This document shows positions 1 through 10,726 of a stretch of 64,000 nucleotides of DNA, piece by piece. The position numbers and the translations under genes are program-made. The notes under the pieces were generated by a model, which saw nothing but the letters and a program-made list of their open reading frames with translations, did no database searches and had not been told where the DNA came from. The stretch comes from Leptospira sp. B5-022 (GTDB lineage Bacteria; Spirochaetota; Leptospiria; Leptospirales; Leptospiraceae): NCBI RefSeq assembly GCF_000347035.1, contig NZ_ANIJ01000015.1, forward strand, positions 310,001-374,000. The letters are read 5' to 3'. Each line of letters opens with the position of its first letter. The stretch's first letter is position 1.

Positions 1-851
1 AACTCCAACCAACCGGATTGTTTACATACGGAGCAACCGCTTCCTCCGCAGACCTGGCAGTTGATATCCAACTCGAATGCCGGCTCTACGAACGGGAAAA
101 ATCCGGGTCTTAGCCTGGTCTTTACTTCTTTCTCGAAAACTCTTGAAAGTAGGACTTCCATCGTATAGAGCATATTACCCGCGGAGATGTCCTTTCCTAC
201 CACCATACCTTCTATCTGATAGAAGGATGTTTCGTGAGAAGCGTCCACTTCTTCGTAACGGAATACACGTCCCGGTCCGATAATCTTGAAAGGTGGTTTC
301 AATTTTCTTAATGCACGCACTTGGATCGCGGAAGTGTGAGTACGAAGAAGGTTTCCGTTTTCCAAATAAAAAGTATCCTGCATGTCTCGAGCAGGGTGAT
401 CGTCCGTAAAATTTAAGGCGCCGAAATTATTAAAGTCAGTTTCAACTTCCGGCCCGTCCCAGATCTCGAAACCCATCGAGGTAAATATGTCCTCGATCTC
501 ATATTGAATTTTCGTAATAGGATGTAATGTGCCGGGCTCTGTCTCTCCCAATGGACGAAGAACATCGAACCATTCTTTTTCGGACTGTTCTTTAAAACCT
601 TTGGCCTTGAGATTTTCCCTGGTTTTGGAAACGATCTCTTCCAGACTTTTAGAAAGGTCATTCGCCTTTTGGCCGACGGTTTTTTTTTCTTCGATAGATA
701 AGGACGCTAAGTTTTTGAGTACTGAGGTAAGTTTTCCTTTTTTACCCAAATACTCGTTCTTGTTTTTGTCCAGATCCGCTTCGTCGACGGAAGATCCGAT
801 CAAACGATTCGCTTCTTCAAAAATTTTGTCTAATTCTTCCGATAGATTCAT
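1..851 (-). CDS. pheS: Phenylalanine--tRNA ligase alpha subunit, 3' end missing
   Basis: Class II aminoacyl-tRNA synthetase alpha chain that charges tRNA-Phe with PheT in an alpha2beta2 enzyme. The frame is open from the ATG at 851 to the window edge, giving about 283 residues of an expected 340 or so. Visible landmarks are the N-terminal coiled-coil arm, the stretch [19 protein letters not shown] near residue 125, and the motif 2 region [19 protein letters not shown]. Close to the edge it carries a four-cysteine knuckle, [19 protein letters not shown], where the E. coli enzyme has no cysteines. The start overlaps the stop of mpl as ATGA, so translation is probably coupled. The identification is secure; the C-terminal catalytic end lies outside the window. 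Confidence 0.93.
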   Translation of the reverse strand, partial: MNLSEELDKIFEEANRLIGSSVDEADLDKNKNEYLGKKGKLTSVLKNLASLSIEEKKTVGQKANDLSKSLEEIVSKTRENLKAKGFKEQSEKEWFDVLRPLGETEPGTLHPITKIQYEIEDIFTSMGFEIWDGPEVETDFNNFGALNFTDDHPARDMQDTFYLENGNLLRTHTSAIQVRALRKLKPPFKIIGPGRVFRYEEVDASHETSFYQIEGMVVGKDISAGNMLYTMEVLLSRVFEKEVKTRLRPGFFPFVEPAFELDINCQVCGGSGCSVCKQSGWLE

Positions 852-2248
852 TTTCTAGATCCGACCAATTCCTTCAAAGAAGGATAAATTCCGCCGAAAG
901 CCCCATTGGACATCGCTAGGATCAGGATTTTATCCTTCTCGAATTGGGGAAGGATTTTCCGAACTTTCTGGACCAGATCCTTAGGGTCCTTGCAGTAAAA
1001 GGGAAGGGTCCCCGAATGTTTTGGAAGTTTCAGGATCAGCTTTTTTACATCCAATCTGCTGTCCTTGGAGACCTTTTTCAGATTATAAATTTCCGTAATC
1101 ATGGTCACTGCAGAACCCTTAAATGCAAAAGAGTACTCCTTTTGGAAAACGTTTCTATGGGAAGTAGCGCTTCGGGGTTCGAATAAGCTGATAATTTTAA
1201 AACCAGGAAATCTCTGCTTTACGGAGCGGATCGTTTCTTCTACCGCAACGGGATGATGGGCAAAGTCCTCGATCAAGATACTTCTCGCAGACTCGAATAA
1301 TATCTCCTGTCTACGTTTTACACCGGGGAAGGATTCCAAAGCATCCAGTAACTTTTCCTTTGCTTTTGGAATATTTTCTTTTTTTAATATTTCTTCGCAA
1401 ACCCTGAGCGCGACTTCCGCGTTCCTATAATTATGGTTTCCGAAAAATCCAGGACGGAGAAGTCTTTCTCCGGAATATAATTCTCCCTTCTTCCAAATAA
1501 GAAAGGAATCCTTTTTATTAAATTCGAACGCTTCCGATTTTACGAATTTAGAAGCTTCTCCACAAATTCTTTTTAGATTTGAGGCGCCTGCCCAGTAATA
1601 TACTTTTCCGTTTCCAGGCACGAGCCTCAACAATCTGGAGAACATTGTTTCGATCTCTCCGATATCCTTAAAAATATCTGCATGATCAAAATCTAATGCG
1701 TTCAAGACCGCATAGGTAGGTCTATAGTGTAAAAACTTGGAGGCCTTATCGAAGAATGCCGTATCGTATTCGTCTCCTTCGATCACAAAATAGTTTCCGT
1801 TCGTGAATTCGAAACCTGGAAATCCGTCCTTACGGATCCCGCCTACGAATAATCCGGGATTCAATCCTACTTCTTTCAATAAATGATGGATCAAAAATGT
1901 GGTTGTGGTTTTGCCGTGAGTTCCCGCAACTACCACCACTTTTTTTCCGGCGAGAATATATCTTTCTAAAGCGGCGGACATGGAAACATATTCCAATCCG
2001 GAATTTAGGACCTCTTCGACTTCAGGGTTTCCTCTGGAGATCGCGTTTCCGATTACGATTAGATCTTTGCCTTTAACTCTCTCCGCATCGAAACCTTCTG
2101 AATAAGGTATGCCCCACTCTTTTAATTTATCGGACATTGGAGGATATACTCCGGCATCGGAGCCGGAAACTTCGTGGCCTAGACTTCTCAGCATGGAAGC
2201 CAGGTTTCCCATTGCGATCCCGCCTATCCCTATCAGATGAATTTTCAA
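848..2248 (-). CDS. mpl: UDP-MurNAc:L-Ala-gamma-D-Glu-meso-DAP ligase
   Basis: Mur-ligase family enzyme that joins the recycled murein tripeptide to UDP-MurNAc in the cytoplasm. At 466 residues it has the normal Mpl length. An N-terminal GIGGIAMG dinucleotide fold is followed by the ATP-binding GTHGKTTT loop at residues 109-116. The [12 protein letters not shown] segment near residue 157 separates Mpl from Mur[10 protein letters not shown] segment and the central and C-terminal Mur ligase domains follow. Both ends overlap neighbours by ATGA, with the Yip1-like protein upstream and pheS downstream, so it is translated as part of a long operon. MurC is the only realistic alternative and is less likely because of the [12 protein letters not shown] signature. 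Confidence 0.9.
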   Translation of the reverse strand: MKIHLIGIGGIAMGNLASMLRSLGHEVSGSDAGVYPPMSDKLKEWGIPYSEGFDAERVKGKDLIVIGNAISRGNPEVEEVLNSGLEYVSMSAALERYILAGKKVVVVAGTHGKTTTTFLIHHLLKEVGLNPGLFVGGIRKDGFPGFEFTNGNYFVIEGDEYDTAFFDKASKFLHYRPTYAVLNALDFDHADIFKDIGEIETMFSRLLRLVPGNGKVYYWAGASNLKRICGEASKFVKSEAFEFNKKDSFLIWKKGELYSGERLLRPGFFGNHNYRNAEVALRVCEEILKKENIPKAKEKLLDALESFPGVKRRQEILFESARSILIEDFAHHPVAVEETIRSVKQRFPGFKIISLFEPRSATSHRNVFQKEYSFAFKGSAVTMITEIYNLKKVSKDSRLDVKKLILKLPKHSGTLPFYCKDPKDLVQKVRKILPQFEKDKILILAMSNGAFGGIYPSLKELVGSRK

Positions 2249-2874
2249 TTTAATAAGGTCCTAATAATATTATAGATGAATACGAAAACCAAGGAAATAC
2301 TTAATAGATACGCTGTCCCAAAAAGGAAGAATATTAGAATTTCTTTAGATTCTACTCCGCTCACTCTTTTCATTCCTATAAAGGAGAGATATACGGAATA
2401 CAAAAAAGAAATCCCTATTAATCCCAAATTGATCGGACTCGGAAGGATCCAAAAGATAGAAGAAGCGGAGAAGGCTAAAAATGCAAGCGTCAGGACGTCG
2501 GCGGCGGGATAATTCTCCCCTTTTGTGCGATCCACTTTTCTATAAAACACTCGGACCACATCATACTGAGAAACTACTAGAAGTATAACAGGATAGATGA
2601 TAAGAGAAGTGATCACTCCGGAGAACGGATTAAAATCCACTTCCTCTCCGAAGATCAGGTCCAAAACGATCTTGATCAGGTTCCCCGCAATTTTCGAAAT
2701 CGGGGCAAGGAGCCAAAGCGCATAATGTAATCTTAATAGTTCCTTTCTACCCAAAGATGGATTTCTAAGATAAAGATCGAAAGCTTCCGTAGGGGCTCTG
2801 AAAATTTTATCCAATAGAGAAAGTTTGGACTTTTCTACTTCAGTGAGTTCCGAGTTCGGCGTGATCAAAAACAT
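2245..2874 (-). CDS. Yip1-like polytopic membrane protein
   Basis: A 209-residue inner-membrane protein with about five predicted hydrophobic segments, beginning near residues 50, 85, 130, 150 and 185. A soluble N-terminal stretch contains [21 protein letters not shown]. The layout resembles bacterial Yip1-domain proteins, but I see no catalytic motif and the family call is tentative. Its start overlaps the stop of the DUF4340 gene in a TAATG junction, and its end overlaps mpl as ATGA. It may be an accessory component of the adjacent ABC system; that is inference from position only. Confidence 0.6.
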   Translation of the reverse strand: MFLITPNSELTEVEKSKLSLLDKIFRAPTEAFDLYLRNPSLGRKELLRLHYALWLLAPISKIAGNLIKIVLDLIFGEEVDFNPFSGVITSLIIYPVILLVVSQYDVVRVFYRKVDRTKGENYPAADVLTLAFLAFSASSIFWILPSPINLGLIGISFLYSVYLSFIGMKRVSGVESKEILIFFLFGTAYLLSISLVFVFIYNIIRTLLN

Positions 2875-3986
2875 TATTTTTTCCGAGAGGTATTTCCAGG
2901 CTTTGTTTTAGCGGGTTTTACGATCGCTTTTGCGTTTTTGATCGCAGTCGCGGCAGCTTGAATTTGAGTAAATGCATTTGCCACTACATAAACCGGAGGT
3001 TCTTTAAAATTAGAATTTATAATTCGGATCACAGGAGTCAGTTTTTTATCTCCAATGCTGGTCTCTTTATGAAAACGATATACGATCTCGTTCCCGTCGG
3101 AAATCAAAACCTTTACACTAGCTAAAGAAAATTCGGACTTCTCGGCATCGGGAGCGAGTATATTTCCAATGCCAAAACCGGCGCCATTCTCATCATCAGG
3201 AAAAGTTTCCACCTTCAAACCTGTCATGTATCTGTATAGATCTTCGCCAAACTTAGGTTCCAGCAAAATGATCTCGCCGGAAAGCCTGCGCCAGAAATTT
3301 TTTTTAATACTATTCGATTCAAAAGGAGTATTATCGATTCGGATTGAAGTACCATTCTCATCTACATAAGAAATTTCTTTTACATATTCCTTATTTAGGG
3401 TCAAAATACTTTTTTGACGGAAGTCTTGAGGACCTTTTTGGAATCTATCGAATAAATAGGAAGAAGAGGTCAGTATATTTCGGATCGGCCCTTCATGCAA
3501 GATTACTCGAGTAGAACCTAAGGAATGTTTTTTTCCGATCCTTAAAGTTTTGGAAATATTGCCGGAATAAAAAACTAATTTAGGTGAATCTTCCCCTACT
3601 TGTAAGGATTCCTTGATCTGTACGCCTTCTAGAACTTCTTCGGTCCCTTTTACTCTATAAGTCCCGAAATCTCGGACGGTATTCTCCGAATTATAACCGC
3701 CTTCGTATTCTATTTCCTTTCCGGTTTCAGTGTCTTTGTTTAAGACAGTAAAAAATTTTTCTCCCTTTCGAATCCCTTCTTTCACGGAGATCGTAAAGGG
3801 TTTAGAATAAAATTTTTCTCCCGTCTTTTCTATCCATTGTTCACTAGGCGGATAATATTCGATCCGATCCAAAGAAAGTTTCCAATATTCTATCTCTGTC
3901 GTATCTTCCTTAGTTTTTTCCACAAGGAAGAAGGCCAAAAAGAGTAAAACGACAACGAGGCCGAGTAAATAAAGTTTATTACGCAT
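2874..3986 (-). CDS. DUF4340-type protein of the Gld-like ABC system
   Basis: A 370-residue protein with one N-terminal membrane anchor (LYLLGLVVVLLFLAFFLVEK) and a long extracytoplasmic beta-rich region. The tail is basic and Lys/Pro/Ala-rich. Proteins of this shape, usually called DUF4340, typically follow the GldG-like auxiliary subunit of gliding-type ABC exporters, as here. The gene overlaps the GldG-like gene by 8 nt upstream and the Yip1-like gene by one base downstream. The function is not known; a periplasmic accessory role is likely from its topology and place in the operon. Confidence 0.65.
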   Translation of the reverse strand: MRNKLYLLGLVVVLLFLAFFLVEKTKEDTTEIEYWKLSLDRIEYYPPSEQWIEKTGEKFYSKPFTISVKEGIRKGEKFFTVLNKDTETGKEIEYEGGYNSENTVRDFGTYRVKGTEEVLEGVQIKESLQVGEDSPKLVFYSGNISKTLRIGKKHSLGSTRVILHEGPIRNILTSSSYLFDRFQKGPQDFRQKSILTLNKEYVKEISYVDENGTSIRIDNTPFESNSIKKNFWRRLSGEIILLEPKFGEDLYRYMTGLKVETFPDDENGAGFGIGNILAPDAEKSEFSLASVKVLISDGNEIVYRFHKETSIGDKKLTPVIRIINSNFKEPPVYVVANAFTQIQAAATAIKNAKAIVKPAKTKPGNTSRKK

Positions 3987-5922
3987 TCTTCTGCCCGGCC
4001 TTTCTTCTTTTGATCACGTAGATGGAACCTAGACCCGCAATGAGTCCGGGAAATAAGAACATTCCCAAGATCCAAACTGCTCTTTTCTGCCCGTCCGTTA
4101 AGGAAACGGTTTCGATCTCTTCTTTTTTAGGAGGGATCGCGGGAAGACTAACGTCTTGGTACATCCAAGTGACGGAAGCTCCCGCAAGTTCGTAGTTCGC
4201 CTCGTAAGGAAGATATTGGTTCGTGATCCAGGAAGTTCCGGAATAGATCACGATCCGTCCTTCGTCTTCCGATTTTGTTTCCGGCAATATTGTGGGGGGT
4301 GAATTCGGATCCGCAGGCGGAATGACCGGAGTCGACGACTTGGTTTTTAATACCAAAGCGATCGGAAGATTTTTTTTCTCTTCTTCTTTCTCTTGTTTTC
4401 CGTTTCCATTCTTATCGAGATAAACATCTCCTCCGGTTTCCAATAGGATAGAAGCGTCTAACTTTATTTCTGCAGGATTAGCGGGAGGTTTTTGTTCGAA
4501 ATATCCTCCATAAGGAAATACGATCCCGGTGTCTTTTTTAGATAGGGATTCTTCGATCGCATGATCTCTAAAAGCTTTGGTTAAGATCAAACCAGGAGCC
4601 CGACTTGGACTTTGGGAAAGATTGCCTTTTGCAAAAGAATATCCCGCGGCTTCTAAAAGCCAATCGAAACTTTCCCCGCCTCTTTGTTCGATCGTGATGA
4701 AAAGTTTTCCCTTCTTTTTAAAAACAAAATCCAAAATGGACGCCCTTGCTTCCGGGGAGAATGGAACAGTAGGTCCTGCAATTACCAGAAATTCCGCATC
4801 ATCGGGGATCTTTGGAGGCCAATTATTTTGGAAACCGATCCCGGTGGATTTAAAATTCAAAAAAGATAATGAATCCGCAAAACGGACCACCTTTTCGTTC
4901 GGAAGATTTTGGAAAGTTTGGGAATATCTTTCCCCATTCGCTTCCGTAAAGTACACCTTTCTTTCTTTGGTGGTGACGTTCATAAAAGCCTGGACCAATC
5001 TTCTTTCCAGATCTTCCAGTTCGGATTTATCTTTCACTCCGACCTTTTGCTCGGGATACGGACCGGCAATAGAACCTGCTTTACGATAACGTATCAAAAC
5101 GTTACCATTAGAAACCTGTCCGAATTCGGCAATTTCATCCAGTTCCACATCCGCATTGATAAACTTTACTTTGAATCCCGGATGAATAGAGACCAATTGG
5201 CTGAGTAAAATTTCCAGATCGGGACGAATTCTTTTTAGCGCGAGAGAAGAACTTCCATCCGCATTTCGAGCGGTGCTGTCCAGCGGGCGAGGATAAAAAG
5301 CGATTACGTCCACTTCTCCACCTTCCGGAATTTCTTTCAGGATCTTTTTGGCTTCGATGGAGAAGGAATGAACTCCCTTGGAGCTCAGATCGAAATTATG
5401 ATTTCTCATTACGGAAATATAATTCGCTAATATTAGTATAAGAAGAAGTATCCCCGTCCCGAGAAAAAAGTCCCTGACAAGGCTTTGTTTTCTTCCTTTC
5501 AGACTGGATTGGTTTTCGAAGGAGCTTCTCTCCCATTCTCTTAATAATCCTAAGAATACGCTTCCCAATACGAATAATACCAAGAAGACCAAAAGGAATT
5601 CCCTTAAGTTTGAGATCCAAACCGGAGCAGTTCCCCCTTTTTGAAGAGAAAGATCTTCCAAATAGACTCTCAGGAAATAAATTCCCAAAGAAACAATGCC
5701 CAATCCGGAAGAGATGAGTAAGTTGATCTCCTTATCTTCTTTTTTGGAACTTAAATACGATAAAAATCCGGATCCAGCGATAATAGAAATTACAAGAATG
5801 GAAATCGCCCATCGGACTCCTGCGCTTGAAAAAGACTCATAAGCAGGGAAGAAGAGTAATAAAAATACGATGGAAGCCCAGGAAAGAATTCTAGACATTA
5901 AATTTGATCTCATCCTCTCCAT
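3979..5922 (-). CDS. GldG-like ABC transporter auxiliary subunit
   Basis: A 647-residue protein of the family annotated as the auxiliary component of gliding-motility ABC systems. It has four membrane segments in the first 190 residues. A large extracytoplasmic region follows (roughly 190-610), including the GldG-like part with [10 protein letters not shown] and the [20 protein letters not shown] segment. A final membrane helix ([21 protein letters not shown]) precedes a basic tail. The start overlaps the permease by 13 nt. Leptospira does not glide in the Flavobacterium sense, so the substrate is unknown; the system more likely handles an envelope component. The family assignment is good and the role is open. 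Confidence 0.78.
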   Translation of the reverse strand: MERMRSNLMSRILSWASIVFLLLFFPAYESFSSAGVRWAISILVISIIAGSGFLSYLSSKKEDKEINLLISSGLGIVSLGIYFLRVYLEDLSLQKGGTAPVWISNLREFLLVFLVLFVLGSVFLGLLREWERSSFENQSSLKGRKQSLVRDFFLGTGILLLILILANYISVMRNHNFDLSSKGVHSFSIEAKKILKEIPEGGEVDVIAFYPRPLDSTARNADGSSSLALKRIRPDLEILLSQLVSIHPGFKVKFINADVELDEIAEFGQVSNGNVLIRYRKAGSIAGPYPEQKVGVKDKSELEDLERRLVQAFMNVTTKERKVYFTEANGERYSQTFQNLPNEKVVRFADSLSFLNFKSTGIGFQNNWPPKIPDDAEFLVIAGPTVPFSPEARASILDFVFKKKGKLFITIEQRGGESFDWLLEAAGYSFAKGNLSQSPSRAPGLILTKAFRDHAIEESLSKKDTGIVFPYGGYFEQKPPANPAEIKLDASILLETGGDVYLDKNGNGKQEKEEEKKNLPIALVLKTKSSTPVIPPADPNSPPTILPETKSEDEGRIVIYSGTSWITNQYLPYEANYELAGASVTWMYQDVSLPAIPPKKEEIETVSLTDGQKRAVWILGMFLFPGLIAGLGSIYVIKRRKAGQKNA

Positions 5923-6638
5923 CTCCTAGATTCTAAAACTTTTACTGTAAGATACAAAAAGAAGATCGTTCCACTGATAAAAAAAACGGTACTGCTCAAA
6001 GGGAGCACTCCTTTTGAAAAACTGATAAAGTGAGTAAATATATGCAAGTGAAACAAAACGCTACGAGTTGCGGCATCGAATAGATGGGAGAAGTAACCGA
6101 TCACCCATAAAGTCAACAAGATCGCGATCGAGATCAAAAGAGAGATCATTTGGTTTTTTCCCAAACTAGATCCGAATAATCCGACTGCAAAGGTGAAGAG
6201 CCCGAGTAAAAAAACTCCGATCGTACCGGAAGCAACTATGTATAAAGGAGCTTTCCAAAAGAAATAGAGGAAAAGCGGAAAGAGACCATCCACTGCAACG
6301 GAGATGATCGCACATACAAACGTTCCGAATAAAAATTTACCTACTACGATCTCCAGATCGGAAATAGGAGCGGTAAATAGGAACTCCAACGTTCCTCTGT
6401 TTTTTTCTTCCGTTATAGAACCCATGGCAACGATCAGCATCGCAATCAACATTGTGCTCATAAAGGAGATAAAAGTAATGATTGTTGTTTCGGTATAATT
6501 CGTTCCTGAGTTAAAATTCAAGATCAAAACGAATAATGAATTTAAGAACGCTGTCCCACCCAAAACCAAGGGAGCCAAATAGGTGCCGAAAAATACCCTA
6601 ACTTCTTTTAAGAAGATCCATTTAATATTTCGAAACAT
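5910..6638 (-). CDS. ABC-2 type permease (GldF-like)
   Basis: A 242-residue permease with six hydrophobic segments. It has the typical ABC-2 layout, with the motif [20 protein letters not shown] at about residues 77-96, characteristic of the NatB/GldF branch. It sits 3 nt downstream of the ATPase stop and overlaps the GldG-like gene. Together with the ATPase it should form the membrane part of an exporter. The substrate is unknown. Confidence 0.85.
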   Translation of the reverse strand: MFRNIKWIFLKEVRVFFGTYLAPLVLGGTAFLNSLFVLILNFNSGTNYTETTIITFISFMSTMLIAMLIVAMGSITEEKNRGTLEFLFTAPISDLEIVVGKFLFGTFVCAIISVAVDGLFPLFLYFFWKAPLYIVASGTIGVFLLGLFTFAVGLFGSSLGKNQMISLLISIAILLTLWVIGYFSHLFDAATRSVLFHLHIFTHFISFSKGVLPLSSTVFFISGTIFFLYLTVKVLESRRWRG

Positions 6639-6641
6639 GAA

Positions 6642-7574
6642 TTAAACCTTGTTCATAAAGATTTGTTCTAAGGTCACATCCTGCTTGCGGATAAATTCAG
6701 GCAGGATACCGGAGGAAGAGATCCCGGCATATAATTCTTCTTTAAACTTCCTTTCCGAGGAAGTGTTAATCAGAAAAGTAGAACCTACGGAATCTTCCCC
6801 TACGAATTTTAAGGTCGCGCCTGATCTGCTCGCGATCCCATTCAGGTAAACTTCCGTTTCCGATCTGGATTTCCCGGATAAGGTCACTTCGAGTCCGGAA
6901 AGATTTTCCATTTCTTTTTCCAGTTCCTGGCGGTCACATTGGTATACCAATCTTCCCTTATGCAAGAACAGGAATCGATTGCAGGTTTTGTAAACTTCCG
7001 GAAGGATATGGCTGGAAAGAAGAATGGTGTGTTTTTCCTTCAGGCCATGGATTAGATTACGGATTTCTACTATTTGTTTAGGGTCCAAGCCTGAGATAGG
7101 CTCATCCATAATGATAATTTCAGGATTTCCTAAAATAGCTTGAGCGATCCCGACTCTTTTTCTAAATCCTAAAGATAGAGTTTCGATCACTTTCTCTTTC
7201 ACTTGAGTCAGATCAGTTAGGCCTAAAACTCGATCCAATTCCGAGGAAAGATCCGCCTCCGAGATCTGCTTGATCCTAGCGGCAAAGGTGAGATATTCCA
7301 TCACGGTTAATTCCGGATAAAGAGGAGGAGTTTCCGGAAGATATCCTATCTTCTTCTTTACATCCAAAGGATGTTCAAACGTGTTAAGTCCGTTCAACTC
7401 GCATAATCCGTCGGTTGCCATCAGGTAACCGGTAAGTATTCGGATCGTAGTTGTTTTTCCTGCACCGTTAAGGCCAAGTAAGCCCACAATTTCTCCCTCT
7501 TTGAGTTCGAAATTCAAACGATCAATGGCTAATTTCTCTCCGTAAAATTTGGAAAGGTTCCTTACTTTTATCAT
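6642..7574 (-). CDS. ABC transporter ATP-binding protein (GldA-like)
   Basis: A 310-residue ABC ATPase that powers the permease encoded directly downstream. Walker A GLNGAGKT lies at residues 34-41. The signature is LSLGFRKRV, with F where many ABC proteins have G-Q; this is seen in the GldA/NatA branch. Walker B is IIIMDEP, the D-loop follows, and the switch histidine is in LLSSHIL. A C-terminal extension of about 90 residues is usual for this branch. It is the first gene of the leftward operon, and the 279-bp gap upstream should hold its promoter. Confidence 0.9.
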   Translation of the reverse strand: MIKVRNLSKFYGEKLAIDRLNFELKEGEIVGLLGLNGAGKTTTIRILTGYLMATDGLCELNGLNTFEHPLDVKKKIGYLPETPPLYPELTVMEYLTFAARIKQISEADLSSELDRVLGLTDLTQVKEKVIETLSLGFRKRVGIAQAILGNPEIIIMDEPISGLDPKQIVEIRNLIHGLKEKHTILLSSHILPEVYKTCNRFLFLHKGRLVYQCDRQELEKEMENLSGLEVTLSGKSRSETEVYLNGIASRSGATLKFVGEDSVGSTFLINTSSERKFKEELYAGISSSGILPEFIRKQDVTLEQIFMNKV

Positions 7575-7740
7575 ATTGTTTTTTCTGTCCGGTCCTACCG
7601 GAGATTAGAAGATATTTCTAATTAGAAGGGTTTTGGAAAGAATAACCTCATGCGGACCCGACTAGGTCAATCATTTTCCCGGAGAAGGACGGAACCGCAA
7701 GGTTTTGAGAGATTTTAAGCGAACAATCGGATGTTTAATG

Positions 7741-7774
7741 GAACGGTCGTTCTTTACGAACGCTATTCAGAACG
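7741..7774. promoter_or_regulatory. GAACG inverted repeat, possible TetR-type operator
   Basis: The palindrome GAACGGTCGTTC lies at 7741-7752, with two further GAACG half-sites at 7758-7762 and 7770-7774. It sits about 100 bp before the acyltransferase start in a 279-bp gap between divergent genes. Inverted GAAC/GTTC repeats of this kind are typical targets of TetR-family lipid regulators. No such regulator is encoded in the window, so its function is inference. Confidence 0.4.
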
Positions 7775-7853
7775 AAAAAGCTCTTTAAAAAAGAATTGCG
7801 AACCCAAGGCTGGAAAGAAAAGCATCTTCTAACGACTTATAACAAGGCATAAT

Positions 7854-9011
7854 ATGGCAGTAGCAAACTTTTTGAACGAAGCGAAAGCTCAAGGCAATAA
7901 ACTTTTTTTGCAATTCGGAGGTCAGGGTTCTCCTTGGTTGAAGGAACTTTCTAAACTTTACGAAACGGATCCTTCTTTAAAAGAATTGTTTGATACAGCT
8001 TTCAAAGCACTATCTGAAGAAGTCCCCGGTCTAAACAAAAATATCATTTCCCAAGGGTATGATTTCGAATCCTGGATCAAAAACCCAGACTCCGCGCCTG
8101 ACGAAAATTACCTCTGTAGTGCGCCGGTCTCCATCGTAGGTATCTTCCTAACACAAACCGCAAATTACGTCTCTTTAGTGAACAAAGGTTTTGCCACTTC
8201 CGAGTTGATCGCAAACGCAAGCGGCGCGACAGGTCATAGCCAAGGAATCGTTCCTGCAGTATTAGTCGCCTTAGGAAAAGAAGGCGCCGACTTCTACAAA
8301 GATTACTCTAAATTTTTAAAATTCATTCTATATTTAGGATATAGAGCTCAGGAACTTTACGGAGTTTATAATCCTTCTGAAGAAGTTCTAAAAGGTAACG
8401 AAGAGATCGGAGACAAACAACCGGCTCCAATGGTTGCAGTCATCGGTTACACGGCTGCTGAACTTTCCGAAAGAGTTCAAAAGGCAAATGCGGAACTTGG
8501 ACTCAGCGGAACTAAAGCGATTTATGTTTCTCTATTTAATACTCCCGATTCTAATATCGTTTCCGGAACACCGGAAGCACTTCTTGCTTTCCGCAAAAAG
8601 TTCAAAGCGGAAATGGATGAGAAAAAAGTAAAATTCGTCTACTTGAGAACTACCGCTCCTTTTCATTGCCCTATCATGGAGGAGACTGAAAAAACCGTTC
8701 CACAAGATATGGAAAGGATCGGATTCAGCTACAAAGGTTCCGAGTTAAAGATCCCTGTTTATTCTATCTTCGACGGAAGAAATTACCAAAACGACGCGGA
8801 TATCAGCCTACCTTTGTTCAGAGAAGTTCTGATCAAAGCTCTTTATTGGGACAAAGCGATTGCTACCTTCGTTAAGACTCCAAAGTTAGTCGGTATCGAT
8901 TTTGGACCAAGTGTTGTTTCTCAAAAATTGACCCAAGCAAATTTGGGAACTTCCGAGAACAAAATTTACAGCGCTTCCAGTCCGAAAGATATCAAGGTAC
9001 TTTTGGCTTAA
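7854..9011 (+). CDS. Stand-alone acyl/malonyl transferase (FAS-type)
   Basis: A 385-residue acyltransferase. The active-site serine lies in [11 protein letters not shown] and a catalytic histidine in TAPFHCPIM. The first segment, [21 protein letters not shown], resembles the acyl/malonyl transferase domains of large type I fatty-acid synthases more than the roughly 310-residue FabD. The reaction is expected to be transfer of an acyl group (probably malonyl or acetyl) from CoA to a carrier protein. No KS, KR or ACP gene is adjacent. The ATG at 7854 leaves a normal N-terminus. It reads as a single gene; the possible operator upstream suggests lipid-responsive control. Confidence 0.75.
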   Translation: MAVANFLNEAKAQGNKLFLQFGGQGSPWLKELSKLYETDPSLKELFDTAFKALSEEVPGLNKNIISQGYDFESWIKNPDSAPDENYLCSAPVSIVGIFLTQTANYVSLVNKGFATSELIANASGATGHSQGIVPAVLVALGKEGADFYKDYSKFLKFILYLGYRAQELYGVYNPSEEVLKGNEEIGDKQPAPMVAVIGYTAAELSERVQKANAELGLSGTKAIYVSLFNTPDSNIVSGTPEALLAFRKKFKAEMDEKKVKFVYLRTTAPFHCPIMEETEKTVPQDMERIGFSYKGSELKIPVYSIFDGRNYQNDADISLPLFREVLIKALYWDKAIATFVKTPKLVGIDFGPSVVSQKLTQANLGTSENKIYSASSPKDIKVLLA

Positions 9012-9058
9012 CTTTCCGATATCGGGAATTTTCCCGTCGGAAATGAAAAGACTCCGCC

Positions 9059-10639
9059 ATGGATTCGGTTCCTAAATTACTAAGAACCTCGATTCGGCGG
9101 TTGTCTTTTCTTTTTCCTGAATCTCTACGACGAAAACTTCTATTCGATGTTCTGGCCCCCTATAGGGAAAAAGAACTCCCTCTATTAGGAAGAACCGCAT
9201 TCCAAATAGGCCAGCATTGCGAATTACAGTTTTGGAAATTTCTAAAAGAACCTAACCTTGAGTTCGACATTTCCAATCAGTTCATTTCACCTAAACAAAA
9301 GTCTTTGCTCAAAGATATCGCGGGTAATCTTTTCCCGGATGCAAAACACGGTGGATATAAGGATCCTAAAACGAGATCATATTTAGATTCGAAACAACCC
9401 GTTAAAGGAGCATGCGTCAGAACGAAATTTTTCGATACAAGAGCCGACTTTCTGATTCCACAAGAAGAAGGTTGGCAGGCAATTATTATCAAAGCATCTT
9501 CTTCCGCCAAGAAGACGCATATTTCCGAACTTTCATTTATCAGAATGGTTTTGGAAGAAGCCGGATATAAGGTGACTTCTACTCAAGTATGGACGGTAAG
9601 TTCTGAATATACTTTTAACGGAGCGGAAATTGAACCGGATCGATTATTTCACAAAAAGGATTGTAGTAAAGAAACTTTAGCCAATCTGGAAGACACAAAG
9701 GAAAAAGCGTACAAACTCCTAGAAATATTAGAAAACGATAAAATTCCTTCCACTATCTTCTCCAAACATTGCAATCATCCCAGAAATTGTATCCATCCGA
9801 AATCCTGTTATTCGGATTCTCCCCCGGGAGATCTATTCACCTTGAGAGAGGGAAAAGAACTCACTCTTACTCTTTGGAATCAAGGTATAAGAAATCTATC
9901 CGAGGTAGAACCGGATTCCGAATTTACCCATCGCCAGAAGATCCAAGTAGAAGCAGTAAAGACCGGAAAAGAATATCTGGACCGAGACGCACTCTTATCG
10001 TATCTAAATCGATTGAAGTTTCCTATATATTGTTTGGATTTTGAGACGATTAATCCTCCCGTACCTGTTTATCCGAATACACATCCTTTCCAACATGTAC
10101 CGTTCTTATATTCTTTACATATCCTTCGAAATGACCTGGAAGAAACGCCGGAAGAGTACATCTATCTGGACGATCATGATAATGATCCTCGGTTAGGGAT
10201 CCTTGAATCTCTTGCCTCGCATATCAAGCCGGGAGGAACTATCCTAGCATTCAACGATAGTTTTGAAAAACGTTGCCTGAAAGAATCCGTCCAAGCTTAT
10301 CCTAAATTTAAAGAATGGTTCCAGTCAATTGAGTCCGATTTTTCCGATCTAGCGAAACCGTTCTGGGATTATGATTATTATCACCCGGATCAAGAAGGAA
10401 CCACGTCTTTGAAAGTGGTTCTTCCTGTACTAACGGGTGCCCATTACAAAGAACTCACAATTAATGCGGGTCATATCGCAAATTTCGAATTTTTAAGGGT
10501 CAAGACCGAGAACGTAACCGAGCAGGAAAAAAGAAGAGTGGAAGCCGATCTGATCGCTTATTGTAAGATGGATACCTATGCTTTAATTCTGATCCTGAGA
10601 GCATTCGCGGAGAAGTTAAACTGGCCCGGAAAATCTTAA
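9059..10639 (+). CDS. DUF2779 protein: Cas4-like domain plus DEDD exonuclease
   Basis: A 526-residue protein matching the DUF2779 layout. The N-terminal half looks like a PD-(D/E)XK nuclease with TRADFLIPQEEGW followed by IIIKASSSAK. A cysteine cluster, CNHPRNCIHPKSC, lies near residues 239-251. The C-terminal half is an RNase H-fold exonuclease with YCLDFETINPPVPV (D-x-E) near residue 322, FNDSFEKR, and a late Asp in YCKMDTYALI. In relatives the first nuclease has E-x-K before the Ser-rich segment; here the Glu is Ile, so that domain may be inactive while the exonuclease keeps its acids. A nucleic-acid processing role is likely, but the target is unknown. Confidence 0.72.
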   Translation: MDSVPKLLRTSIRRLSFLFPESLRRKLLFDVLAPYREKELPLLGRTAFQIGQHCELQFWKFLKEPNLEFDISNQFISPKQKSLLKDIAGNLFPDAKHGGYKDPKTRSYLDSKQPVKGACVRTKFFDTRADFLIPQEEGWQAIIIKASSSAKKTHISELSFIRMVLEEAGYKVTSTQVWTVSSEYTFNGAEIEPDRLFHKKDCSKETLANLEDTKEKAYKLLEILENDKIPSTIFSKHCNHPRNCIHPKSCYSDSPPGDLFTLREGKELTLTLWNQGIRNLSEVEPDSEFTHRQKIQVEAVKTGKEYLDRDALLSYLNRLKFPIYCLDFETINPPVPVYPNTHPFQHVPFLYSLHILRNDLEETPEEYIYLDDHDNDPRLGILESLASHIKPGGTILAFNDSFEKRCLKESVQAYPKFKEWFQSIESDFSDLAKPFWDYDYYHPDQEGTTSLKVVLPVLTGAHYKELTINAGHIANFEFLRVKTENVTEQEKRRVEADLIAYCKMDTYALILILRAFAEKLNWPGKS

Positions 10640-10663
10640 CAATTCCAGCCGGACCGAATCTTA

Positions 10664-10685
10664 TGTAGGAATTCCAACGAAAATC
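10664..10685. repeat. Dispersed palindromic repeat, copy 1
   Basis: TGTAGGAATTCCAACG followed by AAAATC, in the gap upstream of argG. It shares the TGTAGGAAYTCC core with copies at 22086, 22140 and 24406. Confidence 0.55.
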
Positions 10686-10726
10686 GGACTTGTCGGGAGG
10701 GGTCCAGCGATTTCCCTATCCTTAGA

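Noticed and set aside
4577..5089. Plus-strand open frame of 170 residues
   Set aside because: Shadow of the GldG-like gene; no ribosome site or motif.
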